A DNA stretch of 64,000 nucleotides, from the NCBI RefSeq assembly GCF_040546585.1, contig NZ_JBEPOC010000001.1, positions 1,054,001 to 1,118,000 on the forward strand, read 5' to 3'. Made by a program: the position numbers and the translations under genes. This document shows positions 60,120 through 64,000 of this stretch, in pieces (within the stretch, counting starts at the first letter, position 1; each line of letters opens with the position of its first letter). The notes below the pieces were generated by a model. It did no database searches. It was given only the letters and a program-made list of their open reading frames with translations, and was not told where the DNA came from. The DNA is from Marmoricola sp. OAE513. Lineage in GTDB: Bacteria; Actinomycetota; Actinomycetes; Propionibacteriales; Nocardioidaceae.

Positions 60120-61203
60120 GCAGCGGTTCGATCGCGGCGGCGTACGCGGCGGCCATGGACTGGGGTGATCTCCTGGCCGCACTGGCGCGCGCGCTCCCGC
60201 GGTACCGCTCGGGCTCCTCGAGCACGGCACTCAGCGCGGTGGTCACCGCGTCGGCCAGCGAGGCGGGGTCCTGCGGCTCGAAGAGCCAGACGTGCGCCTC
60301 GGCCTCCCAGGCCTGGAGCGCGCCGGCACGCGGTGCGACCACCGGCAGGCCGAAGGTCTGGGCGAGCAGGAACGCGCCGGAGTTGAGGATGTCGCGGTAC
60401 GGCAGCACGGCGAGGTCGGCGGCGTTCATCCAGACCTGCAGCTCGTCGTCAGGCACCTGCTCGAAGGCCGACACCACCCGGGGGTCGTCCTCGCAGCGCT
60501 TCCTGAGGTCGGCGACCTCCTCCTCGCGCAGGGGTCGTCCGGCGACCAGCAGCCGCAGCTTCGGGTCCTGCTCCGCGAGCACACCGAACACGTCCAGCAG
60601 CCCGTCCAGGCCCTTGTACGGGCGGATGCCGCCCAAGGCGACCAGGACGCGGTCGTCCTCGGCCAGCCCTAGCCGCTCGCGGGCCTCGTTCCGGGTGATC
60701 GTGTCCGGGTAGACCCCGAGGTAGCTGGAGTGCTCGACGACCTCGGTCCGGGCGGGGTCGAGCTCGTAGTACTCGGTCACCGCCTCGAAGGTCGCCGGCG
60801 AGAGCACCTGGACCTGGTGCGCGCGGTCGACGAGGAGCCGTGCCAGCTCGATCTCGGCCCAGCGGTGCCGGGCGTCGTGCGGCAGCACGTTGTGGACCGT
60901 CCAGACCAGCCGGCCACCCGCCGCGAGGAACCCGTCCAGGGCGACGGTGAACCGGTCCAGCACCAACCGGGTCCGGAACGGGCCCTCGATGCCCTGGAGC
61001 AGCGGCACGGTCCAGTGCAGGTGCAGGATCCCTGGCGCGCCCTTGTCCGCGGCACGACGACGCAGGAAGCGCAGCAGGTTCTTGACGGGCACCGCCCGCG
61101 CCCCGACCCGCCCGAGGTCGGCGTGCAGCATCGCCTGGTACGGGTTGCCGTTGCTGTAGTCCGGGAAGAACCGGACGACGCGTCCGGGGTCAGGCTTGGC
61201 CAT
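60109..61203 (-). CDS. GT4-family glycosyltransferase
   Basis: The 364-residue GT-B protein has an N-terminal acceptor domain ('DYSNGNPYQAMLHADL', 'LHLHWTVPLLQGIE', 'VWTVHNVLPHD') and a C-terminal donor domain with 'VLVALGGIRPYKGLDGLLDVF', 'LLVAGRPLREEEVADL' and 'ILNSGAFLLAQTFGLPVVAP'. A cell-surface glycan role is likely. The ATG shares a base with the stop of the upstream coiled-coil gene (TGATG), so the two are coupled. It faces another glycosyltransferase with an 11-base overlap. Confidence 0.88.
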   Translation of the reverse strand: MAKPDPGRVVRFFPDYSNGNPYQAMLHADLGRVGARAVPVKNLLRFLRRRAADKGAPGILHLHWTVPLLQGIEGPFRTRLVLDRFTVALDGFLAAGGRLVWTVHNVLPHDARHRWAEIELARLLVDRAHQVQVLSPATFEAVTEYYELDPARTEVVEHSSYLGVYPDTITRNEARERLGLAEDDRVLVALGGIRPYKGLDGLLDVFGVLAEQDPKLRLLVAGRPLREEEVADLRKRCEDDPRVVSAFEQVPDDELQVWMNAADLAVLPYRDILNSGAFLLAQTFGLPVVAPRAGALQAWEAEAHVWLFEPQDPASLADAVTTALSAVLEEPERYRGSARASAARRSPQSMAAAYAAAIEPLLSR

Positions 61204-61424
61204 CAGCGGCGACGCAGCCTGCCGAGCAGTCCCTTGGACAGCTCGTCACGTTCCCGCACGAGCTCGGCGACGCGCTCGTCGCGCTCCGCGAGCTCACGGG
61301 CGCCCAGGACCAGCTCTGCGGCGAATTCCGCGCGCTCGTCCTCCAGGCGTCGTGTCACCGCGGCGAGCTCCCGCTGCAAGCGTTCGACCTCCTGACGGAG
61401 GTGGTCGGCCTCCCCCGAACTCAC
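61203..61424 (-). CDS. Small coiled-coil protein coupled to a glycosyltransferase
   Basis: The 73-residue protein is almost wholly one amphipathic, charged helix with heptad pattern ('LRQEVERLQRELAAVTRRL', 'AERDERVAELVRERDELSKG') and ends in 'RLRRR'. It is likely a coiled coil that could bring partners together. The GTG start has AGGAGGAG upstream, a strong site; its stop overlaps the glycosyltransferase start as TGATG, implying 1:1 coupled synthesis. Function is unknown. Confidence 0.75.
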   Translation of the reverse strand: MSSGEADHLRQEVERLQRELAAVTRRLEDERAEFAAELVLGARELAERDERVAELVRERDELSKGLLGRLRRR

Positions 61425-61478
61425 GTGGGTCTCCTCCTGGTGCTGATCTGCGTGGACGTCGCCAGGTTACTCTGAGGC

Positions 61479-61733
61479 ATGCAGCTGAAGGACGAGCCGG
61501 ACGGCGACGAGCCCGAGCTGATCACGCCCGAGGACTTCCTGCCGCCGAGCCCGTTCCCGGTCGACGCTCAGCGGATGGGCATCGACCGCTACACCGGCGG
61601 CGAAGCCGGGTTCCTCGCCGTCGTCTCCGCACTCGACGGCAGCAAGCTGACTCACCGGCTCTTCGCCTACTTCCTGCTGGTGACCGTCGTGGGGTGCTTC
61701 TGCTGGACGCTGTTCGGCCAGCTGAATCACTGA
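61479..61733 (+). CDS. Small single-helix membrane protein, unknown
   Basis: The 84-residue protein has an acidic, Pro-rich N-terminus and a C-terminal membrane helix ('LFAYFLLVTVVGCFCWTLF'). It is divergent from the coiled-coil/glycosyltransferase pair and its last seven bases overlap the epimerase gene convergently. I do not recognise the family. Confidence 0.65.
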   Translation: MQLKDEPDGDEPELITPEDFLPPSPFPVDAQRMGIDRYTGGEAGFLAVVSALDGSKLTHRLFAYFLLVTVVGCFCWTLFGQLNH

Positions 61734-62716
61734 GCCAGCAGCGCCGCTTCCTTCTCGGGGCTGGTGCCGAGCACGCCCGCGCGCCCGCTCGGCGTCGTCG
61801 GCCAACCCTCCCGCTGCAGCCAGGCCCAGGTGTCCCGGACCGTCTCGGCTACCGGTCGCGTGCTCAGACCGGCGGCGAGCGCAGCGGAGACGTCGGCGTC
61901 GTGCAGCGGCGCCAGCTCGCCGGTCGGCGGGGCCCAGATCGGCAGTTCGGTCCACCCCGAGACCCCGGCCGCCTCGATCTGCTCCGGGGAGCGCCAGACC
62001 AGCTCGGCGGCGGACCCGGCCACGGCCACGCACTCCTCCAGCAGCTCGCCGATGGTGGTGTGGCCCGGCTTGCTGACCGTGTTGAACGTGCCGGTGGTTC
62101 CCGACTCGGCGCAGAGCAGCAGCCACGCGGCGAGGTCGCGGCCGTCGACGTACTGCAACGGGCGGTCGACGGGTCCGGGCGCCGGCACGCGGCCGCCGGC
62201 CGCGATCCGGCCGAGCCACCACGGCAGCCTGCCGACGACCTCGTACGGACCGAGGACGAGACCGGCACGTGCGCTCAGCGACGGCCCGGCGAAGGACTGC
62301 TCGACAGCGAGCTCGCCACCCCGCTTCGCCGCGGCGTAGTCGCCTGCGTCGGTGCTCGCCGGGTCCGCGTCGACCACCGGCGCCGACTCGTCCGCGCGAG
62401 AAGGGATCGGCCAGCGGTGGACCGATCGGCTCGACACGTACGACAGGTGGCCCGTGCGGCCGTTCAGGAGCCGGGCGGAGTCACCGACGACCGCGGGCTC
62501 CTCCGACCAGGTGTCGACGACCGCATCCCAGGTGTCCTCTCCGAGCGCCGCCGCCAGTGCTCCGGGAGTCCGACGGTCCGCCGTACGGGCGTCGACGCCC
62601 CGAGCAGCGGGAGTGCTGCCCCGATTCACCGTCGTGACCTCGTCGCCGCGGGCAAGGCCCGCCTCCACGACCGCACGTCCGACGTGCCGGGTACCTCCGA
62701 GGACCAGTAATCGCAT
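61727..62716 (-). CDS. NAD-dependent epimerase/reductase (SDR)
   Basis: The 329-residue extended SDR protein starts with the NAD loop 'LLVLGGTRHVGRAVVEAGLARG', has 'HLSYVSSRSVHRW' and 'DYAAAKRGGELAVEQ' (Tyr-x3-Lys replaced by Tyr-A-A-A-Lys), and 'LQYVDGRDLAAWLLL'. It resembles sugar epimerases/reductases of unknown substrate. The ATG at 62716 gives the correct start; upstream in-frame sequence lacks family character. Confidence 0.88.
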   Translation of the reverse strand: MRLLVLGGTRHVGRAVVEAGLARGDEVTTVNRGSTPAARGVDARTADRRTPGALAAALGEDTWDAVVDTWSEEPAVVGDSARLLNGRTGHLSYVSSRSVHRWPIPSRADESAPVVDADPASTDAGDYAAAKRGGELAVEQSFAGPSLSARAGLVLGPYEVVGRLPWWLGRIAAGGRVPAPGPVDRPLQYVDGRDLAAWLLLCAESGTTGTFNTVSKPGHTTIGELLEECVAVAGSAAELVWRSPEQIEAAGVSGWTELPIWAPPTGELAPLHDADVSAALAAGLSTRPVAETVRDTWAWLQREGWPTTPSGRAGVLGTSPEKEAALLAQ

Positions 62717-62776
62717 GACGCCGACTCTGGTCGCCGGGGGCGTCCGGGGCAAGAGCGATCCGCCCTCGGCAGAACC

Positions 62777-64000
62777 TCAGCGCCGCTGGAGCGTCCGGAT
62801 GTCGCGGGACACGCAGACCGCCAGCAGGCTCGAGCCCGCCATGACACCGCCCACCACCAGCAACCACTGGCTGTAACCGACGGCCGCGGCGATCGGGCCG
62901 GTGAGCGCGAGTCCCAGGGGACGGGCGACGAACGACCCGACCGCGTCGAAGGAGAACACCCGGGAGAGCTTGTCCTCGGGGACGTTTTGCACGATCGAGA
63001 TCTCCCAATTCTGGTCGAACACCTCCAGACCGAACCCGTGCAGCGCAGCTCCGAGGAGGATCACCACGAGGTGGTCGGACACGGCGAGAGCGAACGGGAA
63101 GCACGCAGTCAGCGACAGGCAGAACGTGCCGACCAGCAGGCCGCGCCGGGGACGCCAGCGCAGGTTGATCAGGCTGCCGACCATGAACCCACCCATCAGG
63201 GCGCCGAGCGCCAGACCCCAGGCGGCCTCGCCGACGGCGTCCTTGACGACGATCGGGCCGAGCACCGACGCCGCACCCCCGTAGAACAGGTGGTAGAGCA
63301 GGGCCTGGCTGATCAGCAGCCAGAGCCAGGTGTGCCGGAACACCTCGGCGGCCCCGGCTCGCATCTCGGCGAGGATCGGCTCGCGGACGCCCGTCCCGGT
63401 CACCCGCGGTACGTCGATGAAGTGGAAGCAGGCGGCAGCGACCGCGAACGTCCCGGCGTCGACCGCGATCGCCCAGCCGGAGCCGACCGACGCCACCAGC
63501 ACGCCACCGAGCGCGTAGCCCAGCGTGTTGGCGCCGTTCTGGAGCACCCGGCGCAGGGCGATGGCGGAGGACAGCTCGTCGGGCGGGATCGTCTGCGGGG
63601 TGAGCGCCGAGGACGACGGTCCGCTCAGTGCGCCGAGCATCCCGTTGACCGCTCCGACGATGCCGAGCAGCGTGATCGAGGACCAGCCGCCGACCAGGCT
63701 CGCCGCGATCAGCGCCTGGGTGAGCGCGGCTCCGGCGGCGGAACCCTGCATCATCAGCTGGCGCGGCAGCCGGTCCCCGAGGACGCCGCCGAACAGCGTC
63801 GTGACGACCTCGGCGAGCGCGAAGGACGCCACCACCAGGCCGAGCTGGGTCGCCGAGCCGCCGAGGTCGAGGACGGCGAACGCGAGTGCGACCGGGGTGA
63901 TCGAGTTGCCCAGCGCACTGACGCCCGCGCCGAGGGCCAGCAGCCGGAAGTTGCGGTGCCGGAGCACCGCCAGCGCTCGGGAGCGCTGCGGGGTGGGGCT
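62777..64000 (-). CDS. MFS transporter (5' end outside window)
   Basis: About 11-12 helices of a major-facilitator exporter of the enterobactin-exporter-like type: 'LRHRNFRLLALGAGVSALGNSI', 'GVLGDRLPRQLMM' (loop 2-3 signature) and 'FSFDAVGSFVARPLGLALTG'. The frame remains open to the window edge with 'SPTPQRSRALAVLRHRNF', the usual type of N-terminus, so the true start lies beyond 64000; a GTG at 63967 is an internal candidate. The substrate is unknown. Confidence 0.85.
   Translation of the reverse strand, partial: SPTPQRSRALAVLRHRNFRLLALGAGVSALGNSITPVALAFAVLDLGGSATQLGLVVASFALAEVVTTLFGGVLGDRLPRQLMMQGSAAGAALTQALIAASLVGGWSSITLLGIVGAVNGMLGALSGPSSSALTPQTIPPDELSSAIALRRVLQNGANTLGYALGGVLVASVGSGWAIAVDAGTFAVAAACFHFIDVPRVTGTGVREPILAEMRAGAAEVFRHTWLWLLISQALLYHLFYGGAASVLGPIVVKDAVGEAAWGLALGALMGGFMVGSLINLRWRPRRGLLVGTFCLSLTACFPFALAVSDHLVVILLGAALHGFGLEVFDQNWEISIVQNVPEDKLSRVFSFDAVGSFVARPLGLALTGPIAAAVGYSQWLLVVGGVMAGSSLLAVCVSRDIRTLQRR

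Overview
The window is strongly GC-rich, with dense short-gap operons, many GTG starts and GTGA/ATGA stop-start overlaps. It encodes actinobacterial hallmarks: a mycothiol-dependent formaldehyde dehydrogenase, a GuaB3-type IMP dehydrogenase paralogue beside GuaB, and the glmM-rpsI-rplM and glmS-acpS-nnrD-alr-tsaE-tsaB-rimI-tsaD neighbourhoods. Together these suggest a chromosomal segment of a high-GC actinobacterium, most plausibly Nocardioides or a close relative (inference from gene order and protein style; no search was run). No rRNA, tRNA, CRISPR array or insertion sequence was recognised.

Region 1 (1-15.2 kb): the 5' part of mfd, two small secreted proteins of less GC-rich composition, then a long minus-strand phosphate operon. 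In transcription order it runs pstC, pstA, a membrane-anchored PstS with a Thr-Gly stalk, an 857-residue anchored binding-protein-like protein, a class-E sortase-like protein that lacks all three catalytic residues, a secreted binding protein with three Ig-like repeats, pstB and a lytic transglycosylase. GTTC-anchored direct repeats resembling a PHO box precede pstC. This enlarged Pst operon is the most unusual system in the window.

Region 2 (14.8-34.5 kb): a VOC protein, glpD, guaB3 and guaB, an ACT-GNAT fusion, a YciI protein, a sterol-desaturase-like hydroxylase with a divergent TetR, a flippase-like protein, groES-groEL with two CIRCE-type operators, a THUMP-like methyltransferase, a GH16 glucanase, an ArsR/SRPBCC pair, a coupled mscR/MBL/glycosyltransferase operon, and an ECF sigma factor with a membrane-anchored partner.

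Region 3 (34.5-44.5 kb): the core threonylcarbamoyl-adenosine and cell-wall precursor block (tsaD, rimI, tsaB, GNAT-tsaE fusion, alr, nnrD, acpS, glmS, coaA). Between nnrD and acpS sits a DUF559/AbiEi-like gene bounded on both sides by long palindromes of one sequence family; a third copy lies between groES and groEL.

Region 4 (44.5-64 kb): accessory genes (an apparently frameshifted methyltransferase, a HAD phosphatase, enoyl-CoA hydratase, TetR regulators with visible palindromic operators, an alpha/beta hydrolase and two MMPL transporters), then glmM, rpsI, rplM, citrate synthase, two glycosyltransferases with a coiled-coil partner, an epimerase, and an MFS transporter cut by the window end. 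No gene-free stretch longer than 300 bases was found; the longest, 57084-57372, shows no confident feature.
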